This document shows, piece after piece, positions 18,192-26,084 of a DNA stretch of 60,215 nucleotides; within the stretch, counting starts at the first letter, position 1, and every line of letters begins with the position of its first letter. Below the pieces are notes generated by a model. It was not told the origin of the DNA. It saw nothing but the letters and a program-made list of their open reading frames with translations, and did not search any database. The translations under genes and the position numbers were made by a program. Where the stretch lies: assembly GCA_022446985.1 (NCBI GenBank), contig JAKVBD010000025.1, positions 1 through 60,215 on the forward strand. Direction: 5' to 3'. This DNA comes from Lentisphaerales bacterium. GTDB lineage: Bacteria; Verrucomicrobiota; Lentisphaeria; Lentisphaerales; Lentisphaeraceae.

Positions 18192-20609
18192 TTATTCATT
18201 GACCAAGCGCTTTTGAGAAAAAACTATTTTCACTAAATCTTTTAGTGGATAATTCTTCGGAGCAAGAAATTTAATATCTTCAAAAAGCTTAAAATATTCT
18301 TTATCTGTAACTCTTCTCTTAAGGAAGTACTCAAGTAATTTCTCGGCAAGATTCATTACAAAAATCTCGCTTTTAGAAGCTCTTATAACAGCCTTATAGT
18401 CCTCTGAATTATTGACTGTTTCCTCAAAAAGTTCTACTTCAGCATCTACTTGCTTGTTGTTTTTATAGTGAGTCCTGAACTGACCGATATTATCATACAT
18501 CTCCAGTGCCAACCCCAGTGGATCCATGTCTGTATGACAAGAGGCACAACTTTTTAATGCTTTATGCGCTTGTAGCTGCTCTTTAATAGTCTTTGCACTT
18601 CTTAAATCAGGCTCAAAAGCAGCTACATCTGCAGGTGGTACTCTTAAAGGGACACCCAGCATTTCTTCTAAAATCCAGGCTCCTCTTAAAATTGGATTAG
18701 TAGCGACTTCATCTGATGTTAAATTCAAAATTGCAGACTGCGATATTAGACCACCCGCATTCTTTTTATTGACTAAATAAAACCTGACAGATTCAGCGTT
18801 GCCTTCCAGCATTAAAGATTCTTGTTTAGACAGCTTCGGGATTTCTGAATCAGTATCGAACTCAACGTCATAAAATTTTGCCAAAGGCTTATTTAAGATT
18901 CGATAATCTGAGTTAAGCAATTCTAATGCACTTCGGTTATTCCTCAGCAAATATAAAAAAGTCAGATAACTTTCTTTTAAAGCATAGTCTTTAATATGCT
19001 CTCTGAAATACTCTCGGTAATAAGCATCGCGAATATCAGGAATGATTGCTTTTGATTTGTCTACATGCAACCAAAAGTTCATAAAGCGCTCGACGAAGTA
19101 ATTAATTTCAGGTGAAGCTACAATTTTATCTAAACTTTCATCTTGAAAGCCAACAGAACTACCTGTTAAAGCTTGTGAATTGTAAGCCTTAAATTCGTCT
19201 ATAGACTTTGGGTAAGATCTGTAGAGCATTTTAGATGAAGCCAGAATATACTTCACTGCATATTTATATGACTCAATCAATGAAAGCCCGGTAACATCGC
19301 GGTAATTGTTTATAGACTTCAACAAGAGCTCAGACTCATGATCTTTTAAGCTTTTCTGATAAGCCTTGGAGGCAAAATTAAGAACATTTAAATTAAACTT
19401 TTTGGGGTTATTGACCTCTTCTCCAAATATTTCGAAAAGCTTAGATTCTTCATGCGGTAAACTACTTATCTTAAGAGACTTTACATAAATCCTCTGTGCG
19501 TCAGTCTCGGATATATATTTGGCATGTAAGCCAGGCGGCAACCTTTCTTTTTGACCTTTTCTCAGTCTGTTAACTAACATATTTCCAAAAATACTGCCAT
19601 TCCTGTAGGTTAACCTTGGATAGTAGTACTTCTCTAACCACGCTGTTACCTTATATGTCTTGAATTCTTCATCTTCCAAATCAAACTCAGCCAGGTATTT
19701 TTGATTAGCTTCTTTATACCAGGTAGGCTTAGTTGTTTTGCCTCCTTTACGAGAAAGTCCAGTCAGTATACCGAGTCGCAATGGCATAGAAGAATTGACA
19801 TAAGTTATGGAGTCGGGCAGCTTAGCTCTATTTTGAGCTTTAGCGGTGACTTCTATTTCATAATACCCAGAATGAGGAACTCCTGAACTATGTAATTTTT
19901 CAACAGCAACGATGCCATTATTTGTATTGGGCGATCCATACCAAATAATGTTTTCGGCAACTCCATTATTTCTTTTCTGTGTTACCTTCTTTTTTTCTAT
20001 GTGAAATAAAGGTGGGAAGTACTCCTTTTTGACTGGTTTATTGGCTTCGCTGTCAATCTCAAAAGCGCCATCAACAATTGAATCTACTGCATCTATATAT
20101 TTCTTTAAAAAATACTGATTTAAAAGAGGATCTTTTTCACTTCTATTTATCTTTAAATTATCCGGGATGTTTTCTAAAGCATTTGAGAAACTTAGGTTTA
20201 TTTTTAATAAGTTCTCAAATTTACTTTTCAGCTCAAATCTATCGGCTCGGTAAAACTCCTCTGTTGAAAGCCCGGTTTTTGGGGAAGTAACTTTAAAATA
20301 ATTTGATAATGATTTTAAAGTTCCTTCTCTTAGCGAACCTAGTGGCTTGGCATCTTCGGGAGGCATTTTATTGGCTAGAATCAATTTAAATGATTTCTTT
20401 AAAATCTTTAGATTTTCCTCTGACGGTGAACTAAAAATATCACTGAGGTCCAAGTCCGCTTTGATGATTTTATTGCCCTTTGAATTTAGCGCACCATGAC
20501 ACTTCAAACACCGGCGTTCAAAAGTCTGCTTTAACTCAGCTTTCTCAAAGGCATCCAGTTGCCCAAAGACTATAAACAGCCCTAATATAAAAAGTGATTT
20601 TATATTCAT
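18192..20609 (-). CDS. PSCyt1/DUF1587/DUF1592/DUF1588/DUF1585 cytochrome-like protein
   Basis: The 805-aa protein has a signal peptide (MNIKSLFILGLFIVFGQLDA), then PSCyt1 with haem c motif CLKCH (C34, C37, H38) and MPPEDAKPLGSL. The middle part is an insert with a sugar-binding look. DUF1592 (YFVERFMNFWLHVDKSKA), DUF1588 (PILRGAWILEEMLGVPLRVPPADV) and a second CXXCH, CASCHTDMDPLGLALEMYDNIGQFR (about residue 688), follow, with DUF1585 at the end (NLAEKLLEYFLKRRVTDKEY). Two CXXCH sites suggest a di-haem periplasmic or surface protein, though electron transfer has not been shown for this family. Its start overlaps the DUF1552 stop as TAATG, so the pair is co-translated. Confidence 0.92.
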   Translation of the reverse strand: MNIKSLFILGLFIVFGQLDAFEKAELKQTFERRCLKCHGALNSKGNKIIKADLDLSDIFSSPSEENLKILKKSFKLILANKMPPEDAKPLGSLREGTLKSLSNYFKVTSPKTGLSTEEFYRADRFELKSKFENLLKINLSFSNALENIPDNLKINRSEKDPLLNQYFLKKYIDAVDSIVDGAFEIDSEANKPVKKEYFPPLFHIEKKKVTQKRNNGVAENIIWYGSPNTNNGIVAVEKLHSSGVPHSGYYEIEVTAKAQNRAKLPDSITYVNSSMPLRLGILTGLSRKGGKTTKPTWYKEANQKYLAEFDLEDEEFKTYKVTAWLEKYYYPRLTYRNGSIFGNMLVNRLRKGQKERLPPGLHAKYISETDAQRIYVKSLKISSLPHEESKLFEIFGEEVNNPKKFNLNVLNFASKAYQKSLKDHESELLLKSINNYRDVTGLSLIESYKYAVKYILASSKMLYRSYPKSIDEFKAYNSQALTGSSVGFQDESLDKIVASPEINYFVERFMNFWLHVDKSKAIIPDIRDAYYREYFREHIKDYALKESYLTFLYLLRNNRSALELLNSDYRILNKPLAKFYDVEFDTDSEIPKLSKQESLMLEGNAESVRFYLVNKKNAGGLISQSAILNLTSDEVATNPILRGAWILEEMLGVPLRVPPADVAAFEPDLRSAKTIKEQLQAHKALKSCASCHTDMDPLGLALEMYDNIGQFRTHYKNNKQVDAEVELFEETVNNSEDYKAVIRASKSEIFVMNLAEKLLEYFLKRRVTDKEYFKLFEDIKFLAPKNYPLKDLVKIVFSQKRLVNE

Positions 20610-21787
20610 TAGCTGTACCCCGGAAAAGGTTTTTTGAAATTTTTAAAGCCACCAACTATTCCTGCTTTCTCAAGAATACTGACAAATAAATGCCCCAGCT
20701 TTAACTCTTCTCGAACGTACCTTCCATGTTTAAACCCTCCCCCTGCAAGGATCACCGGCAAGTTATCATTGCTATGACTGTTCCCATTCCCCAAACCACT
20801 TATAAAAAGAACTATAGTATTATCCAATAAGGTATCTTCGGGGTGCAGTGGATCGTTAACCGATTTAAGCTTTTTGATTAAACGAGCAAAGGCTCTCATT
20901 TGCATTTGCTCAATCTTTACTAACTCTGAAATTTTATCGTGTAATTTACCATGATGAGAAAGCCCATGGTAACCTGAATCACAATCAAGGGTAATCACTC
21001 GTGTCTGATCCGTTTGTATAGCCAGTGAAGCCAGGTCAACTAAGCTGTTTAAGTTAGCCTCAAGTGCCAGACTGCTTTTAACTTTATAATTTACTTTGGG
21101 AATAGGTTTAGAAAGCCAGGCTTGTTGATTCTGAATAGACTTCTCTACTTCCCTTACTGAATGCACATACTCATTAACTTTTTGCTGGTCATTTATAGAA
21201 AGCCCGGCAGTCTGACTTTTAAGCTCACTTAAAACTCCATCGAGTATCGATTTTTTCATGTGGAGATTTGTCCTGGTAGCTTTCTTCTGTAAGTCACTGG
21301 GCTGTTTAAAAAGCAGACTGAATAATTTTTCTGGAGAGTAAATAGTCGGAATCAAAGTCCCATTTCTTGTCCAGGATAAACTACACCGGAAGGTACCGGG
21401 CTTTTGAATTCCCAGTACAAGTGAAGCAAAGCGTGTCTGAGCTTGAGTATATTCTGTAATCTTTTGATCCAGACTTTGCATACCATCTGCAAATGCTACT
21501 GCCTGTGAAGGTAAAATGGTCGTCAACGCAGCTTGCTGTCCTGGGTGCCCGCCTCGAACTCCATGAGTCATGTTGGCAAATAATGAGATCTCCTCCTTGA
21601 ATTCTTTCAGAGGCTTCAGAGTCTCAGTCATTTCAAAACTCTTGCCTAAAGTTTTCGGCCAAAAGCTCTCCGGATACATTCCAAAAGGGTTCGCCATACA
21701 TATAAAGCGCTTTGTTTTATTTACCTCGCTCTTTGTTGCAGAAAGCAGCATAGGTAAACCTAAAAATGTAAAAAATCTTCTATTCAT
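20609..21787 (-). CDS. DUF1552 family secreted protein
   Basis: About 392 aa from the ATG at 21787, chosen because GAGG lies just upstream and the protein then begins MNRRFFTFLGLPMLLSA, a Tat-like leader. The open frame extends to 21817. DUF1552 features: RFICMANPFGMYPESFWPK, ISLFANMTHGVRGGHPGQQA, DQKITEYTQ, RVITLDCDSGYHGLSHHGK and the C-terminal DNTIVLFISGLGNGNSHSNDNLPVILAGGG. The fold is related to DUF1501 and alkaline phosphatase. DUF1552 is the constant partner of DUF1592-type cytochromes, and here it overlaps that gene. The normal TAT twin Arg is present (NRRFF). Confidence 0.9.
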   Translation of the reverse strand: MNRRFFTFLGLPMLLSATKSEVNKTKRFICMANPFGMYPESFWPKTLGKSFEMTETLKPLKEFKEEISLFANMTHGVRGGHPGQQAALTTILPSQAVAFADGMQSLDQKITEYTQAQTRFASLVLGIQKPGTFRCSLSWTRNGTLIPTIYSPEKLFSLLFKQPSDLQKKATRTNLHMKKSILDGVLSELKSQTAGLSINDQQKVNEYVHSVREVEKSIQNQQAWLSKPIPKVNYKVKSSLALEANLNSLVDLASLAIQTDQTRVITLDCDSGYHGLSHHGKLHDKISELVKIEQMQMRAFARLIKKLKSVNDPLHPEDTLLDNTIVLFISGLGNGNSHSNDNLPVILAGGGFKHGRYVREELKLGHLFVSILEKAGIVGGFKNFKKPFPGYS

Positions 21788-21863
21788 CGTATCCTCAAAA
21801 ATGTCTAAAAAGTTCATTCAGTATCTGTTAAATGCGGTGTATAATTGCGCAGCTATGAGGACG

Positions 21864-22529
21864 CTATTTTTCTCTTTTAAAGTACCAGTTGGCAGAAGAG
21901 TTTTTACCATTAAGAATCTTCGAGCGGGATTCCATCGATACGTGACCGTCCACCCAACCATAATTAGCTCCTTTACCGTGCATCTGATACCTAATGGAGA
22001 GGTCTGGAGTAAATCCCGCAGTATTAAGTGGAGCATAGATATATTTTAGATTCCAGGCCTTGTCATAATCTGAGTCACCAATCATTATCGTCTCTGCCGG
22101 CTCATCTATGGACATGACCTTTTGTCTTGGAGAAGTTGGTGAATGTTCTGTAAACCCCATATATTCATAATTCATGCCTATACCGCCAACCCAGCTATTG
22201 ATAGCTTCGCCAAGATTTGGATTCTCAATACATTCGAAAATCGTCCCTTTGTAAGGAGAAGACATCCAACTTGAAAAATCTTTATATTGTCCTCTCGCAT
22301 AAGGTTCAAGATCAAATTGATAATAGATGGCAAGAGGGTACCAATCATTATTCTCAGTTGTGTACAAGCTGATGCAAAGCATGACCTGCTTTTGATTATT
22401 CAAACAGTGAGTTTGACGCATTTTTTTCCGCGCCTTGCTTAGAGATGGCAAAAGAATTGACACTAAAATACTAATAATCGTTATAACGACCAACAGTTCT
22501 ATCAAGCTGAATTTTCTTTCCGAATCCAT
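21864..22529 (-). CDS. Pseudopilin with H-X9-DG ending
   Basis: The 221-aa protein has the leader [21 protein letters not shown] followed by LVSILLPSLSKARKKMRQTH. Two Cys lie at CLNNQKQ and IFECIENPN. The end reads H-GKGANYGWV-DG-HVSM, the exact H-X9-DG spacing. GGAGG precedes the ATG by a normal distance. It sits 76 bp before the DUF1552-cytochrome pair on the same strand, giving the order pseudopilin-DUF1552-DUF1592 protein. This repeats the association seen in the other cassettes. Confidence 0.9.
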   Translation of the reverse strand: MDSERKFSLIELLVVITIISILVSILLPSLSKARKKMRQTHCLNNQKQVMLCISLYTTENNDWYPLAIYYQFDLEPYARGQYKDFSSWMSSPYKGTIFECIENPNLGEAINSWVGGIGMNYEYMGFTEHSPTSPRQKVMSIDEPAETIMIGDSDYDKAWNLKYIYAPLNTAGFTPDLSIRYQMHGKGANYGWVDGHVSMESRSKILNGKNSSANWYFKREK

Positions 22530-22619
22530 AATTCCTCCAGTGTTAAACTAAATGATCAAAGACCACGAGACAAATTTTTCATAAATTAAGGGGGGCTCCA
22601 GACAAAGGCATTGTCGAAA

Positions 22620-24161
22620 TTATTCGAGAAGATCTATACCTATGTACTCAAATTCAGGCTTACCTTTCTTCTCTACATTTTTACTGATGACGCCTTTTGT
22701 TGATGGCAAATAACGATAATAAACAGTCAGCATCAAGGCACACAAAGTTGTGGCATAGACTCGATCTGTTGTTAAGTCACTACTCTCCCCATGCCACTTA
22801 CCGGGGTATTCCCAAAAGCCTTCAGGGCTTTGGGAATTGGTTAAAACCTTTTGAAAAGCTCTATTCCAACTCTTCCAGGACTTACCGCCTTTTTGAAACA
22901 TCACTTGTGTCGCGTAGTACCAGCCATAAAGTGATTCTCCCGGTGGATTCTGCCAGCTAAGTTTTTTAAGGTCTCTTTTAGAAATCGTCAGTAACTCATC
23001 TGCTATCTCTGGGGTATTTCCTTCCCCAAACAGTTGTAGACATAAGCAGCCCACAGCCCTCATTGTATGTTTACCGCGTGGCCCCTTACCGGCAGTTATC
23101 GAGTAAGGAAAACTACTGCCATCATCTCTATAAGCAGCTGTCTCCCTTAGCCACTTGACTCCCTTTTGAATCGCTTCCGTAAGTCCTCTTTCTTCACAGC
23201 CGGCGCCATATGCCGCCTTCAATGCCTGATAGTTCCAACCGGCAAAAGACAGGTCCGCCCGGTTATCTTTTTTGTAGTTATAATTGTAGCAGCCAGCCGT
23301 TTGCTGACCATTGATAATGACGCGAATGGACGAGTTCATTGCCTCTTCCAAAATCGACACTCCGGTCATCGCATAGGCTTCAGCCAACGCATAGGCTTTA
23401 ATAGCATGTGTATAGCCTTTCCCAGACTTTAAGTCCTGCTTATCATTGGCCAACCACTCCATGGCTTTTTTAACAGTGGCGCCAAATTCTTTTGAAGATG
23501 TCGTTTCTCCATGAGCTAAAAATGTGAGTAACGCCAGACCTGTATAAGCCGCTTGATGTTTCACTCCCCATGAACCATTTGCATTCTGGACTTTTTTTAA
23601 CCAGTACAAGGCTCTTAGCAATCTTTCCTGCCCGGCTCGGCTTCCCCCAAATTTTGCAACAGATGAAGCTCGACCGGCTGAACTTCGACCTCCAAAAACT
23701 GAAGGAGATGCAAATGCAGAAGGCGAGACAACTATGTCGGAAACTGCTTCAACCGCTGCATCGTCTTCTGTCGATGGAGCTTCATCATTGACATCCTCTA
23801 AACTGTTTTCTTCAGTTTCTGAATTTTCTATAGCAATATTTGTTAATAAAGGATTAGTATTTTCTTGCTCTTCGACTTCTTCCGGTTGAGGCTCTTCAAC
23901 TGGAGGGGGCTCCTCAATTTTTAACTCTTCAACGTCTTCTAGTTTGACTTCAATTTCGGGGATTTCTTCTTTGTATTTATCCGTGATTAAAACTGCTAAA
24001 AGTACTATCAAAGAAATATGAAAGAGTGTAGAGACTACAGGCCCAATTAGAGTCTCTATTAATCGTTTCTTTCTGAATTGTTTCTGGATTAAGAGAATAT
24101 CTTCTTCACTGAAGCCATCATTAAATTCTTCAGTATATTCCTCGTCATAGTTATCCGACAT
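22620..24161 (-). CDS. TonB-like membrane-anchored protein with terpenoid-cyclase-type alpha/alpha repeats
   Basis: The 513-aa protein has a cytoplasmic acidic N-terminus, one membrane helix (residues 38-60, LIGPVVSTLFHISLIVLLAV), then a Pro/Glu-rich stretch (VEELKIEEPPPVEEPQPEEV) like the periplasmic stalk of TonB. A globular part follows from about residue 180, with squalene/prenyltransferase-type repeats: LYWLKKVQNANGSWG, YTGLALLTFLAHGETTSS, WLANDKQD, LSFAGWNYQALKAAYGAG, FPYSITAGKGPRGKHTMRAVG, SQSPEGFWEYPGKWHGES and VYATTLCALMLTVYYRY. QxxxGxW-like turns are present, but no DXDD or zinc catalytic set is recognised. It is probably a periplasmic binding or scaffold protein rather than an enzyme. 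GAGGTG precedes the ATG. No ExbB/ExbD genes are near. Confidence 0.82.
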   Translation of the reverse strand: MSDNYDEEYTEEFNDGFSEEDILLIQKQFRKKRLIETLIGPVVSTLFHISLIVLLAVLITDKYKEEIPEIEVKLEDVEELKIEEPPPVEEPQPEEVEEQENTNPLLTNIAIENSETEENSLEDVNDEAPSTEDDAAVEAVSDIVVSPSAFASPSVFGGRSSAGRASSVAKFGGSRAGQERLLRALYWLKKVQNANGSWGVKHQAAYTGLALLTFLAHGETTSSKEFGATVKKAMEWLANDKQDLKSGKGYTHAIKAYALAEAYAMTGVSILEEAMNSSIRVIINGQQTAGCYNYNYKKDNRADLSFAGWNYQALKAAYGAGCEERGLTEAIQKGVKWLRETAAYRDDGSSFPYSITAGKGPRGKHTMRAVGCLCLQLFGEGNTPEIADELLTISKRDLKKLSWQNPPGESLYGWYYATQVMFQKGGKSWKSWNRAFQKVLTNSQSPEGFWEYPGKWHGESSDLTTDRVYATTLCALMLTVYYRYLPSTKGVISKNVEKKGKPEFEYIGIDLLE

Positions 24162-24336
24162 GGATCACCTCATACACATAATTAACACACTACTGAGCTA
24201 AGTCAGTTCACACCAAACTCACATGAAATAACATATGAGTCAATTACTGTATGTAGGGAGATTAGTATTTTTGACAGTAAAAAATAAATCTTTTATTTTT
24301 TTGTATATTCATATCAAAAATTAATAGGAGGCCACC
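24162..24336. other. Intergenic promoter region
   Basis: A+T-rich DNA upstream of the TonB-like gene on the minus strand and the small ORF on the plus strand. It contains no recognised operator. AGGAGGCC at 24326-24333 is the ribosome-binding site of the small ORF. Confidence 0.3.
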
Positions 24337-24453
24337 ATGAAAAAAGCTGCTCTTTCAAAAACAGACATTTCTTGCGTGCCTAAAGAAGGCGAGAAAACTT
24401 ACAAAGTCGATATAAAACTCATTGAAGTCATAAGGGAAAAGCCAGAGAATTAA
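24337..24453 (+). CDS. Small ORF (38 aa) sharing its C-terminus with the 17.5-kb pseudogene
   Basis: The ATG follows a strong AGGAGG site. The product begins MKKAALSKTDISCVP and ends KEGEKTYKVDIKLIEVIREKPEN; the latter part is almost the same as the end of the decayed gene at 17.5-18.05 kb. It has no signal peptide. It may be a truncated remnant of that secreted protein fused to a new start, or a real short gene. It converges on the aldolase gene. I lean towards a remnant. Confidence 0.4.
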   Translation: MKKAALSKTDISCVPKEGEKTYKVDIKLIEVIREKPEN

Positions 24454-24586
24454 GGTTCAAGCTTCAGCATGATCCAAGGATACCCCGGGATACCAGCTCG
24501 GCATGCACATCTGTCAGGTTATATATGGATGCTGAGCTCCAGCTCCGCATACACATCTACCAGGCTGGAGCCTGGCGATCCAGCGA
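24454..24586. repeat. REP-like repeat cluster between small ORF and aldolase gene
   Basis: This stretch holds two related units, CCAGCTCGGCATGCACATCT and CCAGCTCCGCATACACATCT, the second preceded by TATGGATGCTGAGCT, plus a dyad CCAGGCTGGAGCCTGG (24559-24574). Similar units occur at 43.7-44.0, 44.86/45.07 and 50.63 kb. The parallel place at 18.05 kb, where the same two gene ends meet directly, lacks it, so this looks like an insertion of about 140 bp. Confidence 0.6.
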
Positions 24587-25210
24587 TTAAACTAAAGCGC
24601 CAAGAGACTCAACGACTTTTTCACTGAGCTGGCGGATTTCGGCAATCGGCATTCCAGGTTTATAGAGGGAACTGCCTAGACCAAAGCCGTCTGCTCCGGC
24701 AGCTGTCCATTCAGACATATTCTGATCATTAACTCCACCAACAGCAAATACCTGCGTCCCTTCAGGTAAAACGACTTTAGCGGCTTTGATGAATTTCATA
24801 CCGACGACATCTGCCGGGAAAAGTTTGAGGCCATCAGCGCCAGCTTCAAGTGCAGCAAAACATTCAGTGACCGTCATCACTCCAGGATAGGAGTACATTC
24901 CGAAACCTTTGGTAGCTTCGATGACTTCCTCATCCATATTTGGCGAAACGATGATCTGGCCACCGGCTTCATAGACTTTTTGTACTTGTTCGACAGTTAA
25001 AACTGTTCCGGCACCAACCAACATCTTATCCCCTAAAGCATCAGCAATCAGCTTAATACTGACAAAAGGATTGGGTGAATTCAGCGGTACTTCGACAGCG
25101 CGAATTCCAGCTTCATACATCGCTTCTGCGACATCGACGGCTTCCTCCGGTTTCACACCTCGAATGATGGCAATAACCGGAACTTCTTTAAGTAAATCTT
25201 TCTTATCCAT
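24587..25210 (-). CDS. dgoA: 2-dehydro-3-deoxy-6-phosphogalactonate/gluconate aldolase
   Basis: The 207-aa cytoplasmic enzyme of the KDPG/KDPGal aldolase family would split a 2-keto-3-deoxy-6-phospho sugar acid into pyruvate and glyceraldehyde 3-phosphate. Visible motifs are AIIRGVKPEEAV, AVEVPLNSPNP (catalytic Glu40), LVGAGTVLTVEQV, IVSPNMDEEVI, DGLKLFPAD (Schiff-base Lys129) and VFAVGGVNDQNM. The EVPLNSP and GLGSSLY phrases are closer to DgoA (galactonate) than to Eda. Its start overlaps the end of the kinase gene by 8 bp. With that kinase it completes the lower part of a pathway; whether the substrate has the gluco or galacto configuration cannot be read from sequence. Confidence 0.92.
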   Translation of the reverse strand: MDKKDLLKEVPVIAIIRGVKPEEAVDVAEAMYEAGIRAVEVPLNSPNPFVSIKLIADALGDKMLVGAGTVLTVEQVQKVYEAGGQIIVSPNMDEEVIEATKGFGMYSYPGVMTVTECFAALEAGADGLKLFPADVVGMKFIKAAKVVLPEGTQVFAVGGVNDQNMSEWTAAGADGFGLGSSLYKPGMPIAEIRQLSEKVVESLGALV

Positions 25211-26084
25211 AAATCTTCTCTTTGCTGACGGCCTGAATGCCGAGAATTGTTGCTTCGTCAGAAGTTATAGTCATAGTCATCACACCAAAACTCTTAAGCG
25301 CTGTTTCATAATATTCATTCATTGTCCCTGAACCACAAAGGTAAACTTCAGAACAGCCTTTGGCGGCTTCTTTTATCTCTGAACCAATCAAGAAACCTGA
25401 AAGGTACGAGTGGAACTCAGTGGCATCTACATTTTGAAATAAGTAGTCAGTTCGCAGGTGAAATAAACTGTTCATCAAAGGTCCGGCTTCGCGAGCTGAA
25501 TGAACGCCTTTCAAAAAAGCGGCTTCATTAAAATCTGTTGAGGAATACTGCTCTTTGAAAATAGTATGTTCGCTTAAACTTCTAAATAAATCGCCAGTCA
25601 TCCAGGTTGAGAAAGCATTTAACTTACTTTCTTCCACATCGACCCATTTCGAATGGGTTCCCGGTAAACAAATTTTCTTGGCATCCGGGTATTTCTCTAA
25701 AACACCAAATACCTGAACTTCCTCTCCTCGCATGACATCGCGTTTGCCATTGGGCATTTCGTAGTAAACGCCACCAAGGATTTTGGCATCTGGATACTCT
25801 TTCAGAACTACAACACTTTCCTGTAAGTCATCAACGGAAACTGGTGCATGAGCATAAGGAGCTTCCTGCCAGCCGTGTTTAGAACCAATCATCCCACTAA
25901 GACGAATCGTCGTTGCATCTGAAACCTGAAAGAATTCAAGAACTTCACCAAGAACTTTCTTGAAACCGACTTCACGGGCAGCCATTAAGCCTTTTGACGA
26001 AGAATACTCATTGATCAACTCGCCATTATCCAACAAGTAAGCTCTTAAGTTGGATGTCCCCCAGTCGCAAAAAACAGTCTTCAT
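25203..26084 (-). CDS. dgoK: 2-dehydro-3-deoxygalactonokinase (DgoK family)
   Basis: The 293-aa cytoplasmic kinase would phosphorylate 2-keto-3-deoxy-galactonate/gluconate at C6 with ATP. The family signatures are all there: FCDWGTSNLRAYLLD, LSGMIGSKHGWQEAPY, RDVMRGEEVQVFGVLE, CLPGTHSKWVDVE, FSTWMTGDLFRSLSEHTI, FLKGVHSA and the C-terminal YLCGSG. Length is normal. An AGGAGG box lies about nine bases upstream of the ATG, inside the 3' end of the symporter gene, which it overlaps as ATGA. Its product feeds the overlapping aldolase gene. Confidence 0.93.
   Translation of the reverse strand: MKTVFCDWGTSNLRAYLLDNGELINEYSSSKGLMAAREVGFKKVLGEVLEFFQVSDATTIRLSGMIGSKHGWQEAPYAHAPVSVDDLQESVVVLKEYPDAKILGGVYYEMPNGKRDVMRGEEVQVFGVLEKYPDAKKICLPGTHSKWVDVEESKLNAFSTWMTGDLFRSLSEHTIFKEQYSSTDFNEAAFLKGVHSAREAGPLMNSLFHLRTDYLFQNVDATEFHSYLSGFLIGSEIKEAAKGCSEVYLCGSGTMNEYYETALKSFGVMTMTITSDEATILGIQAVSKEKIYG

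Noticed and set aside
24337..24453. A leader peptide controlling the aldolase operon
   Set aside because: It is convergent with the aldolase gene, not upstream of it, and its C-terminus matches the 17.5-kb pseudogene.
24587..26084. Simple D-galactonate utilisation operon
   Set aside because: Kinase and aldolase fit, but no galactonate dehydratase is present and the deacylase and RidA genes would be unexplained. Kept as an alternative only.
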